A stretch of 64,000 nucleotides of DNA, taken from contig JAPSLM010000013.1 of the NCBI GenBank assembly GCA_031180825.1, positions 32,600 through 96,599 on the forward strand, read 5' to 3'. The notes below the pieces were generated by a model. That model saw nothing but the letters and a program-made list of their open reading frames with translations. It searched no databases and was not told the DNA's origin. The stretch comes from Paenibacillus sp. (GTDB taxonomy: Bacteria; Bacillota; Bacilli; Paenibacillales; NBRC-103111). Numbering within the stretch: position 1 is the stretch's first letter; the number at the start of each line of letters is the position of its first letter. Position numbers and translations under genes: made by a program. This document shows, piece by piece, positions 37,477-44,979 of this stretch.

Positions 37477-37543
37477 CTCGTAGTCCAAAAATTTAAGGTT
37501 TTCGGGTAGAAACTTTCGGGCCATATCCCCGACATTATACGAG
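37477..37543 (-). promoter_or_regulatory. Guanine/hypoxanthine riboswitch (purine class)
   Basis: On the minus strand: CTCGTATAATGTCGGGG, ATATGGCCCGAAAGTTTCTACC, AAATTTTTGGACTACGAG (blocks here quoted separately, P1 formed by CTCGTA and TACGAG). The base that selects ligand in the GACTAC junction is C, so the ligand should be guanine or hypoxanthine rather than adenine. In B. subtilis the same class shuts off the pur operon. Confidence 0.95.
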
Positions 37544-37577
37544 ACTATTCGACTTTAAAAAGGCTTTCATCCTCTTT

Positions 37578-37607
37578 AGTTTAACAGTCTTTAACACCGC
37601 ATGTCAA
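37578..37607 (-). promoter_or_regulatory. Sigma-A promoter of the purine operon
   Basis: Minus strand TTGACA (37607-37602), 18 nt, TAAACT (37583-37578), 35 nt upstream of the riboswitch. The -35 is perfect, the -10 weaker. Confidence 0.7.
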
Positions 37608-37612
37608 CTAAA

Positions 37613-37656
37613 AAAGACGAACATTATTTTAATCCAAACAGAAATAGTTCGCATTT
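37613..37656. promoter_or_regulatory. Two inverted PurR boxes (PurBoxes)
   Basis: Box 1 AAAGACGAACATT (37613-37625) matches the consensus AWWWCCGAACWWT at 11 of 13 positions; box 2 ATAGTTCGCATTT (37644-37656) matches its inverse at 12 of 13. They are 18 bp apart, close to the 16-17 bp of B. subtilis PurR operators, and lie immediately upstream of the -35 box, where PurR represses and PRPP relieves. Confidence 0.75.
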
Positions 37657-37678
37657 TCGCACAAAAAAAACGTATGCT

Positions 37679-38377
37679 TTATCCTTGCTCCAACATATTC
37701 TTTTTTATGCGATTCAGCTCGTCCAGCCCGTCTTCCACTTCTTCTTTCGACAAATTGCCCTGCTCCAGCGCTTCCGAATCCAAGCCCAGCCATCGTTCGT
37801 ACATTCGAATGCCGAGTCTGAGCTGCTCAAGCCGCTCCTCCGTTTCGTTCGTCCGTTCCAGCTCCTCCAGCAAGTGGAAAACCGCATCCTCCGCCCGCCC
37901 GTATCGTCCGGTTGCTTCATAATAAGGAATAAGCACCTTGAGCAAACTCGCAGACATCGGAGCCCGTCCAACCAAGGCAAGCGCCGACTCGATCCGTTCT
38001 GCAAATTCCTCGCGCAGTTCATCGCGCGCATCCAGCTCTCTGGCCGTTAACAGAAGCTCCAGCGATTTGGCTCCCGCCGCTCTGGCAGCCGCCTCTTCCC
38101 CGGACTCCGCGTACAAGGCGGCCTGTGCGTTGAGCATGTCCCCGCATACAAGCACCTTCCCCTGATCGACCTCGCCGTCTTTGGACAGCAGAGCAAGCAA
38201 ATCTTTGACCGACAGCGCATGGATCAGCTTCGAGCCGACGCCGAGCAGCTGCCGCATCGCTTGGTTCAGCAGCTCCATCGCTTCCCGCAGCTGTTGATTT
38301 TGCCGATGAAACATCACCTTATGCAGCATTTCCGCCGCCTGTTGAATCATCCGTAAGATGTAATCCCGCTTATACAT
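37679..38377 (-). CDS. DUF6483-family protein
   Basis: A 232-residue, almost wholly helical cytoplasmic protein (MYKRDYILRMIQQAAEML at the start, QQLREAMELLNQAM, then TPR-like repeats such as LLKVLIPYYEATGRYGRAEDAVFHLLEEL quoted in part as YYEATGRYGRAEDAVFHLL). It resembles the DUF6483 proteins of Paenibacillus. The ATG at 38377 follows AAAGGAGC. Single gene, upstream of the pur promoter but reading in the same direction; the PurR boxes start 23 bp past its stop codon. Function unknown. Confidence 0.75.
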   Translation of the reverse strand: MYKRDYILRMIQQAAEMLHKVMFHRQNQQLREAMELLNQAMRQLLGVGSKLIHALSVKDLLALLSKDGEVDQGKVLVCGDMLNAQAALYAESGEEAAARAAGAKSLELLLTARELDARDELREEFAERIESALALVGRAPMSASLLKVLIPYYEATGRYGRAEDAVFHLLEELERTNETEERLEQLRLGIRMYERWLGLDSEALEQGNLSKEEVEDGLDELNRIKKNMLEQG

Positions 38378-38513
38378 GGCGCTGCTCCTTTCCCGGGACC
38401 GAGACCGTCCCAAATAAGCTGATGCCCCCGAACACTCTTTTATTGTACCGCATTCCTGCCCGGGAGGAAAAAATTTCTGCCTTTTTCCGGCTGCTGCTGG
38501 ATGATTTTATGTA

Positions 38514-38543
38514 TTGATCACGGCAAGAAGCCTGTGGTAAATT
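38514..38543 (+). promoter_or_regulatory. Probable promoter of the second c-di-AMP riboswitch
   Basis: TTGATC (38514-38519), 18 nt, TAAATT (38538-38543) with TGG just before the -10 (extended -10 form). Moderate match. Confidence 0.5.
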
Positions 38544-38559
38544 CTTTAAAGCCGAATCG

Positions 38560-38690
38560 CACAGCAAATTTTGTGTACGTACGGGGGACGCAATACATGG
38601 GGTGAATGCCGCAGGACCGCAAGGTTTGCAGGCTAGGGAGCCTACCTCTTCCCGAACCCGACAACTAACCTCGGAGGCTAACAGGAGGGA
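38560..38690 (+). promoter_or_regulatory. c-di-AMP riboswitch (ydaO class), apparently translational
   Basis: Conserved blocks in order: ACGGGGGACGCAAT, GGGGTGAATGCC, TTCCCGAACCCGACAAC then TAACCTCGGAGGCTAAC. Unlike the copy at 262-432 there is no terminator before the gene: the AGGAGG of the downstream gene (38683-38688) directly follows the aptamer, so control is probably by hiding the ribosome binding site. c-di-AMP switches ahead of wall-acting proteins are well known. Confidence 0.88.
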
Positions 38691-38698
38691 AACAGAAT

Positions 38699-39577
38699 AT
38701 GAAATTCGGTTTAAAAAGCGTGCTTCTTGCATGCCTGTTCGCTCTGCCCGCGATACTGCCCGTCTGCGCTCCAGCTGTCTATGCCGATGAACCGGTGCGT
38801 CTGGCGGAGGATATCAAGGTTCAGGTGAACGACAAGCTGGTGCAATTTCCGGATGCCCAGCCTTATGTGGATGAGAATCACAAGCTTCAAGTTCCGGCGC
38901 GCGTCGTTGCGGACAAACTCGGCTACCAGCTGCATTGGGAGCCTGTTGGTTCCGAAATCAAAATTACAATCAAAGACGATAAAAATAGCCTTTCGCTGCA
39001 AACCGGCAATAAGTCGGTCACGGTCAACGGAGAACCCGAGCAGGTCGAAAGCGCCGCGCAATTCGTCGACGGCCGCGTCTATGTGCCGGTCCGGCTCATC
39101 TCGGATTCGTTCGACATCCAAACGCAATGGGACAACCAGAACCGCATCGCGATTCTTGGTGCCGACGGCAATTATCACGCTCCCGCTTGGTATCGCCCAA
39201 GCAAAGCCGCCCTGACCGCTTCTCAAGCCTTCGCGGCAGCATCCGCACCGGCTTACAGCAAAATGATCGAAGTCAAAGCGACAGCCTACACGGCGTCTCC
39301 TGCGGAGAACGGCGGATATGGCGCAGTCGATTATATGGGTAATCCTCTGAAGCTTGGAACGATCGCCGTCGACCCGTCGGTGATTCCGCTCGGCTCTAAA
39401 GTATTGATCAAGGGCTACTCGTATATGGGGCTGCCCGCTCACGGCTTGTATGCGACAGCGACGGACACGGGCGGCGCGATTAAAGGCAACAAAATCGATA
39501 TATTCCTCCCCGTAAACCGCGCTCAAGCCAGGCTGTTCGGTATGCAGAATGTGCAGGTATACGTACTTACTCCTTAA
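38699..39577 (+). CDS. Secreted CuAO-N stalk plus 3D-domain protein (wall-active)
   Basis: A 292-residue exported protein: signal peptide (VLLACLFALPAILPVCAPAVYA, about 7-29), then a copper-amine-oxidase N-terminal-like stalk module (residues 35-155: VPVRLISDSF), then a C-terminal 3D domain (about 190-292) with the Asp-rich motif in VDPSVIPLGSKV, ATATDTGGAIKGNKIDIF. 3D domains belong to the double-psi barrel lytic-transglycosylase-like family acting on peptidoglycan. CuAO-N stalks are typical of Paenibacillus surface proteins. Expression should respond to c-di-AMP through the riboswitch just upstream. Confidence 0.9.
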   Translation: MKFGLKSVLLACLFALPAILPVCAPAVYADEPVRLAEDIKVQVNDKLVQFPDAQPYVDENHKLQVPARVVADKLGYQLHWEPVGSEIKITIKDDKNSLSLQTGNKSVTVNGEPEQVESAAQFVDGRVYVPVRLISDSFDIQTQWDNQNRIAILGADGNYHAPAWYRPSKAALTASQAFAAASAPAYSKMIEVKATAYTASPAENGGYGAVDYMGNPLKLGTIAVDPSVIPLGSKVLIKGYSYMGLPAHGLYATATDTGGAIKGNKIDIFLPVNRAQARLFGMQNVQVYVLTP

Positions 39578-39601
39578 TCAAGCTTGATTCTCATCCATAG
39601 C

Positions 39602-39643
39602 AAAAAAGCAGTCGTCCCCTTCAGGCGGGACGGCTGCTTTTTT
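39602..39643. terminator. Bidirectional intrinsic terminator
   Basis: AAAAAAGCAGTCGTCCC, 8-nt loop, GGGACGGCTGCTTTTTT: T runs on both strands between two convergent genes. Confidence 0.93.
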
Positions 39644-39656
39644 CGGTTCATGCCTT

Positions 39657-41575
39657 TTACTCGTACATTTTGCCGGCATAGTTCGCGACCACGTCGCGGA
39701 TCAGCATGTAGGCTTCCCCGTTGGTGAGCCGCTTCGGGTCTTGAATCGCCGAGACCGTTTCCTGCTTCACCACGCCCCGGGCAAGCAGTTCCTGCATGGT
39801 CGTCGTCGGCTTCTGCGGCAAGCCCATCGCCGACCCGAGAGCCGCCGCCGCATGCTCCAGCGTGAGCGGTGTATCGGCCGGATTGTCCATACCCTGGAGC
39901 GAATCGGCAGCCTTTCCTTTAAAATAGGCCGCATGCATCCGCCCTACGCCGTTCAGCTGGTTGACGAACCGCTGGGCGTTCGAGGCGCCGTCCAAATCAA
40001 AGCCTTCGTTTTTATCCCCGCCCACGGTCAAATTCATGCTCACCGCCGCTTTCAACCCGGCATAGGCTTTATGCTTCGCATAAGCGGGAGGATCGACTCG
40101 GAATGGCTTCAGCTCCATTCCTTGCTTGTTCAACATCTCCTGCAGCGCCGCGATATCCGGCTTGGACTCGGAAAGCTCGCGGAACGACAGCCCCTTGTCG
40201 ATCGCCAGCTTGGCCGCGGCTCCAGCCGCCTGCCCCGTTGCCATGCCGACCGGGATCACGCGAGCGCTGCCGTGCGGCAGCGTGTCGAAGCCGGCCGAAC
40301 GGCCCACAACCAGCAGCCCGTTCACCTCGCGGGGCAAGATGCTGCGGAACGGGATCGCATACTGCACCGGATTCATCATGATGGCGCCGCGGTCTTGGTA
40401 GCTCGTGCTTTGGATATCGACTTTATATGAGCCGAAAGCGATGCGGTCCCATTGATCGCGGTTATCGAGCACATCGGTCATGGTCAGACGGTATTGGCCC
40501 TTCATGTGCCGGGTCTCCCGCACGTACAGCTCCGGCGCCGTTCCGGCCAGCTCGAGATCGGCGAATTCCTTGAAATTTCTCTTCATATAATCGACCACAA
40601 GCGGAATTTCTTTCTTTCCGATTTCAAAAGCCTCCTCAACCGATTGAGGATCCAGCGGATTGATGCCGAAAATTTGCAATGCGTTGATGAGAATCGTCTC
40701 GTCGTTTTGTCTTCCGATGTTAAGTCCCCGCATGCGAACCCTGTCTTTGTCGCTCGAAGGATACTCCCACATCTCGGGGAAGCCCCATCCGCTCATCCGG
40801 TCGATTCCGGTATCCTTGTGCCTGCCGAACGATCCCATACCTCCTGCGTTACGCCGCGCAGCTTGAAGACAAGCGTGACCGCCATCTGGGAATTCGGATC
40901 GCCGATGTCCTCTCTCCCTATCGTGAACGATACGCCTGCCGCCGCGGCAATGTCGGCATCCTGCGTCGCGTCGATCACGGCTTTGGCCTTCACGTTATGC
41001 CTGCTGCCGTCCTGCCGGACCACTTGCACACCGGTAACCTTGCGCATGCCGTCCTGACCGACGGTCACAATCGGCTCCATCGTCTTCACCTTCATAAGAA
41101 GATCGATGTTCGGCTCCTTTCGGACCAGCTCATAGAAGGCATTGGCAGCCGTGACAACATCGAACGACGTTCCTTCAATACGGTCATACCATTCCTGAAA
41201 AATCCCTTTATTCAAAAAGTTATGCTTGCCCGGAATAAGCGAGGCTTCGGGAGAATAATTGTTGTCCAGGCTGTTCAGCCAGCCCAGCGTCATTAAGCCG
41301 CCTAGAATCTCGCGATTCCTTCCGTCCACCAACAGCACGGACAGGCCGTTGCGCGCTGCCGAGACGGCGGCCGACACGCCTTCCGGATCGGTGCCGGTCA
41401 CGATGACGTCGTAGGCCTCTTTCACCTGGGAGACGGAGCTTACTTGCTGCAGCTGCTTGATATCTCCCGGCTTTTTGTCGCTGCTATACCACCATAGCCA
41501 GCCCCCGATGAGGAGAACAAGCAGCAGGCCCAATCCTATCGCCATCCGTAACCCGGTTTTTGTCCGACTCGCCAT
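39657..41575 (-). pseudogene. FAD-dependent oxidoreductase, frameshifted
   Basis: Two adjacent frames together make a protein of about 630-640 residues of the FAD_oxidored (PF12831-like) type. The N-terminal part has a membrane anchor (IGLGLLLVLLIGGWLWWY) and a degenerate Rossmann start YDVIVTGTDPEGVSAAVSAA. The C-terminal part carries LLVVGRSAGFDTLPHGSARVIP and ATGQAAGAAAKLA. The frame is lost between 40793 and 40850, where EVWDRS of frame one meets HKDTGIDRMSGWGF of frame two. One indel would restore it, so it is either a recent pseudogene or a sequencing error. Confidence 0.82.
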
Positions 41576-41808
41576 TCCCAAGCTCACACTCCGTTTCGAT
41601 TCAAACTGCTCACGTCTTATTGGACGCGCCGAACCCGCGATTTGTTCCGGAAAACCTGTATTTTTACAAAACGTAAACGTTCAACGAAACATGCCGTCAA
41701 ACGAGGCGGTTCGTTGAATCATGTCTTCTTTGAGCTGGCGGGAGTACGCGGCAGGCCGCTTTTCTGTATAATAGAGTCAACGACCAAGCTGGAAGGAGGC
41801 ACTAGCTT

Positions 41809-42573
41809 ATGGGGATATATGACAAAGATCCGTTCGTAAGAAGTATGGAGCTGCTGCGGGAGAACGTGCCGTCTTTCGCCAAGTATCCGTTTCACCTCCC
41901 GGCTTTGCGCCGGTTGACGACCCTGCGCTTCCATCCCAAGGTCACCTACATCATCGGCGAGAATGGCATGGGCAAGTCTACGCTGCTTGAAGCCATAGCC
42001 GTTGCCTGGGGCTTTAATCCCGAAGGCGGCAGCTTGAACTTCAATTTCGCCACGCACGACTCCCATTCGGAGCTGCACCGGCATATCCGTCTGGCGCGCG
42101 GAATCGGCAGGCCGAGGGACGGCTTTTTCTTCCGGGCGGAGACTTACTACAACCTCGCGACCAATATCGATCAGTTGGATAGCGAGCCGGAGGGCGGAAA
42201 GCAAATCATCGATTCGTACGGCGGCAAATCGCTGCACCAGCAGTCGCACGGCGAATCGTTTTTTGCGGCTTTTCTTCACCGTTTCGGAGGGAACGGGCTG
42301 TATATTCTGGACGAGCCGGAAGCGGCGCTCTCTCCCTTGAAGCAAATGTCCATGCTCGCCCGCATCCACGCGCTGGTCAAGAGGAACTCGCAGTTCATCA
42401 TTTCGACGCATTCCCCCATTCTGATGGGCTATCCGGATGCACTCGCTTATTATTTGACACCTGATGGGATCGAGCACATAAATGTGGAAGAAACCGATCA
42501 TTATATCATTATGAAGCAATTTTTGCATAACCGGGAACGCATGCTCAAAGAGCTTTTTGCCGACGAGGAATAA
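41809..42573 (+). CDS. Predicted AAA/ABC-type ATPase (COG3910-like)
   Basis: A 254-residue cytoplasmic ATPase resembling COG3910. Walker A is YIIGENGMGKSTLLEAIA (about 47-64), an ABC-like signature region QSHGESFFAAF (about 143), Walker B GLYILDEPEAALSP and a switch His in FIISTHSPIL. The architecture is that of SMC/RecF-like single-domain ATPases without membrane partners. The ATG at 41809 follows GGAAGGAGG, and a TATAAT stands 40 nt upstream without a clear -35 box. No nuclease or toxin partner lies next to it. Confidence 0.85.
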   Translation: MGIYDKDPFVRSMELLRENVPSFAKYPFHLPALRRLTTLRFHPKVTYIIGENGMGKSTLLEAIAVAWGFNPEGGSLNFNFATHDSHSELHRHIRLARGIGRPRDGFFFRAETYYNLATNIDQLDSEPEGGKQIIDSYGGKSLHQQSHGESFFAAFLHRFGGNGLYILDEPEAALSPLKQMSMLARIHALVKRNSQFIISTHSPILMGYPDALAYYLTPDGIEHINVEETDHYIIMKQFLHNRERMLKELFADEE

Positions 42574-42575
42574 AA

Positions 42576-42611
42576 AAGAACAGGCCCGGCCCGTTCCGGT
42601 ACGCTGTTCTT
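42576..42611. terminator. Probable bidirectional terminator
   Basis: AAGAACAG, 20-nt loop containing GGCCCGGCCC, CTGTTCTT then CCTTTTT; on the other strand a TTTTTTA run follows. It sits between the ATPase gene and the convergent small gene. Confidence 0.7.
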
Positions 42612-42619
42612 CCTTTTTA

Positions 42620-42817
42620 CTAAACGGAATCTTCGTTCTTCTTCACGTCGAAGCGTTCCTCCCGGCGGTCAATCGGCCCCGAGCTTCCGGCAACCGGCGG
42701 ATCGATCTGCACGGCCTGGTCGGTCGTCCGCGTCTGATGCAGGTCGGTAGCCCCGGCCGCATGAGTGCCCAGATCCTCCAATTCGGCATTGCCTGCGTTA
42801 TCATGCACTCGGCTCAT
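42620..42817 (-). CDS. Small acidic hypothetical protein (65 residues)
   Basis: A hydrophilic protein rich in Asp, Glu, Thr and Arg (MSRVHDNAGNAELEDLGTHA at the N-terminus, VKKNEDSV at the end), with no membrane segment or cysteine. A strong ATAAGGAGGGAATT site sits 8 nt before the ATG and a terminator follows, so it is probably expressed. No family recognised. Confidence 0.6.
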   Translation of the reverse strand: MSRVHDNAGNAELEDLGTHAAGATDLHQTRTTDQAVQIDPPVAGSSGPIDRREERFDVKKNEDSV

Positions 42818-42907
42818 TCAGAATTCCCTCCTTATTCGTGGACTACCTGTATTTTGCGGTTTCGGTTGACATTTCATACCTGACCGCCTCTGTTAGCCCG
42901 CGGATAA

Positions 42908-42942
42908 GGAAAAACCGGCGGCGCCCCAAGGCGATCGCCGGT
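42908..42942 (-). terminator. Intrinsic terminator after the EK-rich secreted protein gene
   Basis: Minus strand ACCGGCG, 15-nt loop, CGCCGGT, TTTTTCC, starting 8 nt past the stop at 42951. It probably ends the exopolysaccharide operon and its appended genes. Confidence 0.8.
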
Positions 42943-42950
42943 CCTGATGA

Positions 42951-43814
42951 TTATTGTACAAGAGCTTGCAGCAGGCTTTGTCCCAATTGCACTTCCTTGT
43001 TAAATTCTTCTTGATATTCGTTGACGATTTCCGTGCTGAAGCCTTTAGATTCCAGCTCGCTTCTTACGCTGTCCAGAATGGCGTTGAATTGAGCTGTTTT
43101 TTCGTTAAACGTGCTTTCGCCCAGTTGGTAAAGCCTTGCCCTTTCCTTCGAGTCCTTCGCCATCTTGGCTTGAATGGCGATTCCCATCAATTCCTGCTTG
43201 CTTTCATTGCGGAGCTGGATAAGCTGCTGAGTGGCATTTTTCGTAATTTCCTTATACTCTTTATCCTTCTCCTTATCGCCGTTGCCGTTGCCGTTGCCGT
43301 TACCGTTTCCATTGCCTTTGCCGTTTTCCTTATCCTGCTTTTCTTTTTCTTGCTTCTCTTTTTCTTGCTTCTCTTTTTCTTGTTTATCTTTTTCTTGCTT
43401 TTCCTTCTCCTGCTTCTCTTTTTCCTGTTTTTCCTTCTCTAACCGTTCTTTCTCTATGCGTTCTTTCTCTTGCTTTTCCTTCTCTAATCGTTCCTTTTCG
43501 AGCCTTTCTCTCTCCTGTCTTTCTTTCTCCAAACGTTCCTTTTCCTGCTTTTCCTTCTCCTTATCGCTCTTCGGCGGTTTCGGAGTGGCCCAGCTGCCAA
43601 AATTCGTCTCGAACCATTTTTCCAGATTGAACTGTTCTCCCAGGAACACATTCAGATTGACCACGGTAGGTCCGTTGAAGTTAACCAGCGGCGATTGGTT
43701 CTCAAACGTAAGCGAAGCCGCTTCGGCTTTCGGTGCAGACAGCACCGGTGTAGTCAAAGCTGCCGCAATCACGACCGCAATAAACTTTGACAAGGCGGTT
43801 TTTCTTTTTTTCAT
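42951..43814 (-). CDS. Secreted protein with a long Glu/Lys repeat and a Gly-Asn tract
   Basis: A 287-residue exported protein: signal peptide ending near APKAEAA (residue 33), a folded segment of about 50 residues (LTFENQSPLVNFNGPT), a highly charged stretch from about 82 to 165 built of EKERLEKE / EKEKQEKE units, a GNGNGN tract, and a C-terminal helical domain of about 105 residues (TQQLIQLRNESKQELMGIA). The repeat should form one long single alpha-helix, a rigid spacer. It is next to a membrane-anchored protein whose C-terminus also carries a helical domain (LAEQVKITTVLLKKLDGNDL), so the two may interact. No catalytic motif seen. Confidence 0.75.
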   Translation of the reverse strand: MKKRKTALSKFIAVVIAAALTTPVLSAPKAEAASLTFENQSPLVNFNGPTVVNLNVFLGEQFNLEKWFETNFGSWATPKPPKSDKEKEKQEKERLEKERQERERLEKERLEKEKQEKERIEKERLEKEKQEKEKQEKEKQEKDKQEKEKQEKEKQEKEKQDKENGKGNGNGNGNGNGNGDKEKDKEYKEITKNATQQLIQLRNESKQELMGIAIQAKMAKDSKERARLYQLGESTFNEKTAQFNAILDSVRSELESKGFSTEIVNEYQEEFNKEVQLGQSLLQALVQ

Positions 43815-43852
43815 AGCTTTCTCTCCCTTAAGATTGTAAAGTTAGGCGAAGC

Positions 43853-44449
43853 TTATTTTTTCTCCCGAAGAGATTCCTCGTAGCTTTTGCCCTTGCTCAA
43901 ACCGTATTTGGAAGCAATCGCAATCAGCTCGTCATACTCCTCTTGTGAAAGCTTTTCCATGATGAGTTCCTTGGCCTTCCTTTTCTCCTCCAAGGAAACG
44001 CCTTTGTTGAACATATTTTGTAATTGTTTCAAATCATTGCCATCCAACTTTTTTAGCAGAACGGTAGTGATTTTGACTTGTTCGGCCAGCGAAATTTGAT
44101 CCTGCACTTCCTTCGCCTTGCCCTCGGAAATTTCAGCCTTATAGCCCGCGCTGCCCGACTTCGGGTCAGACGGCTTGCCGACTGCCTGCGGAATCGGGGC
44201 CGATGCTTGCGCCGACGTCTGAGACTGCCCGGCGTTCCCAGAAGTCGGCCGGGAATCGTCCTGCCCGGAGGCAGGCGCTTGGCGCGCCGAATCGGTCCCC
44301 GGCCCAGCCGTCTGCGCTTCTTCCGCCAGACTTGCAAGAGCCGCCGTCATCCGTTCCTGCACCGCATGAAGCGCCCAATAGCCGCCGGCAAGCAGCAGCA
44401 AAACAACTGTCGTCCCGGCCGCCAAGGCCTTTTTCATTCTCGGTTTCAT
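43853..44449 (-). CDS. Membrane-anchored hypothetical protein
   Basis: A 198-residue protein with one N-terminal helix (ALAAGTTVVLLLLAGGYWAL), an extracytoplasmic Ser/Ala/Gln/Pro-rich linker of about 75 residues, and a C-terminal helical domain (QISLAEQVKITTVLLKKLDG, EYDELIAIASKYGLSKG). The ATG at 44449 follows GGGGAGG and overlaps the VanZ stop by 4 bp. Not recognised; position suggests a role linked to the exopolysaccharide or cell envelope. Confidence 0.7.
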   Translation of the reverse strand: MKPRMKKALAAGTTVVLLLLAGGYWALHAVQERMTAALASLAEEAQTAGPGTDSARQAPASGQDDSRPTSGNAGQSQTSAQASAPIPQAVGKPSDPKSGSAGYKAEISEGKAKEVQDQISLAEQVKITTVLLKKLDGNDLKQLQNMFNKGVSLEEKRKAKELIMEKLSQEEYDELIAIASKYGLSKGKSYEESLREKK

Positions 44450-44979
44450 GGAACCTCCCCTCTCCGCAGCGCACGACTCCGTCTGATTTTGCAGAACATC
44501 GCCATGCCTACGATAAGAACCATCAAGCCAAGGAATCCGCCGATTGAATCCAATACAATATCCTGCATTGCGCTGGTACGCTCCACACTTCTCGCTTGAT
44601 TCCACTCATCCGCCGAAGCGATGCCTATCACATAAACGATTACAAGCAGCATCTTGAAGCCAAGCTTCCATCGGGTTTGAACCATCGCGAAAAAAGCACA
44701 AACCGCCAGCATCGCGTACATAACCACATGCGAACCTTTTCGAAACAAAAACTCGACAAATTCAAACGGCTGCTTCCTGGCTTCAATCGTAGAATGATGA
44801 TAATGAATGGTCATCTCAGGTACGACGCTAAGCATCCCCTCCTTCGTGAACCATTTATGTAAAATTGGCTGTATACTCTGCTCGGGGTAAGACTGGGAAG
44901 AGAAGTGAAAAATAAGCAGCGTCCACAGCAACACAGGAACAAAGGAAAGGAGCTTAGTAATTGACCGGATGGGATTCAC
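44446..44979 (-). CDS. VanZ-like membrane protein
   Basis: A 177-residue protein with about four membrane helices (LLSFVPVLLWTLLIFHFS, VVMYAMLAVCAFFAMV, MLLVIVYVIGIASA, GGFLGLMVLIVGMAMF) and the VanZ-family acidic pattern SADEWNQ followed by DIVLDSIGG. VanZ homologues raise tolerance to glycopeptides and are often found near envelope genes. The GTG at 44979 lies inside the ugd 3' end (26-bp overlap) with AGGA immediately before it; the exact start is uncertain. Confidence 0.82.
   Translation of the reverse strand: MNPIRSITKLLSFVPVLLWTLLIFHFSSQSYPEQSIQPILHKWFTKEGMLSVVPEMTIHYHHSTIEARKQPFEFVEFLFRKGSHVVMYAMLAVCAFFAMVQTRWKLGFKMLLVIVYVIGIASADEWNQARSVERTSAMQDIVLDSIGGFLGLMVLIVGMAMFCKIRRSRALRRGEVP

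Noticed and set aside
43231..43839. 202-codon frame on the plus strand rich in Ser, Phe and Cys
   Set aside because: It is the reverse complement of the Glu/Lys repeat of the secreted protein, which has a signal peptide and ribosome site.
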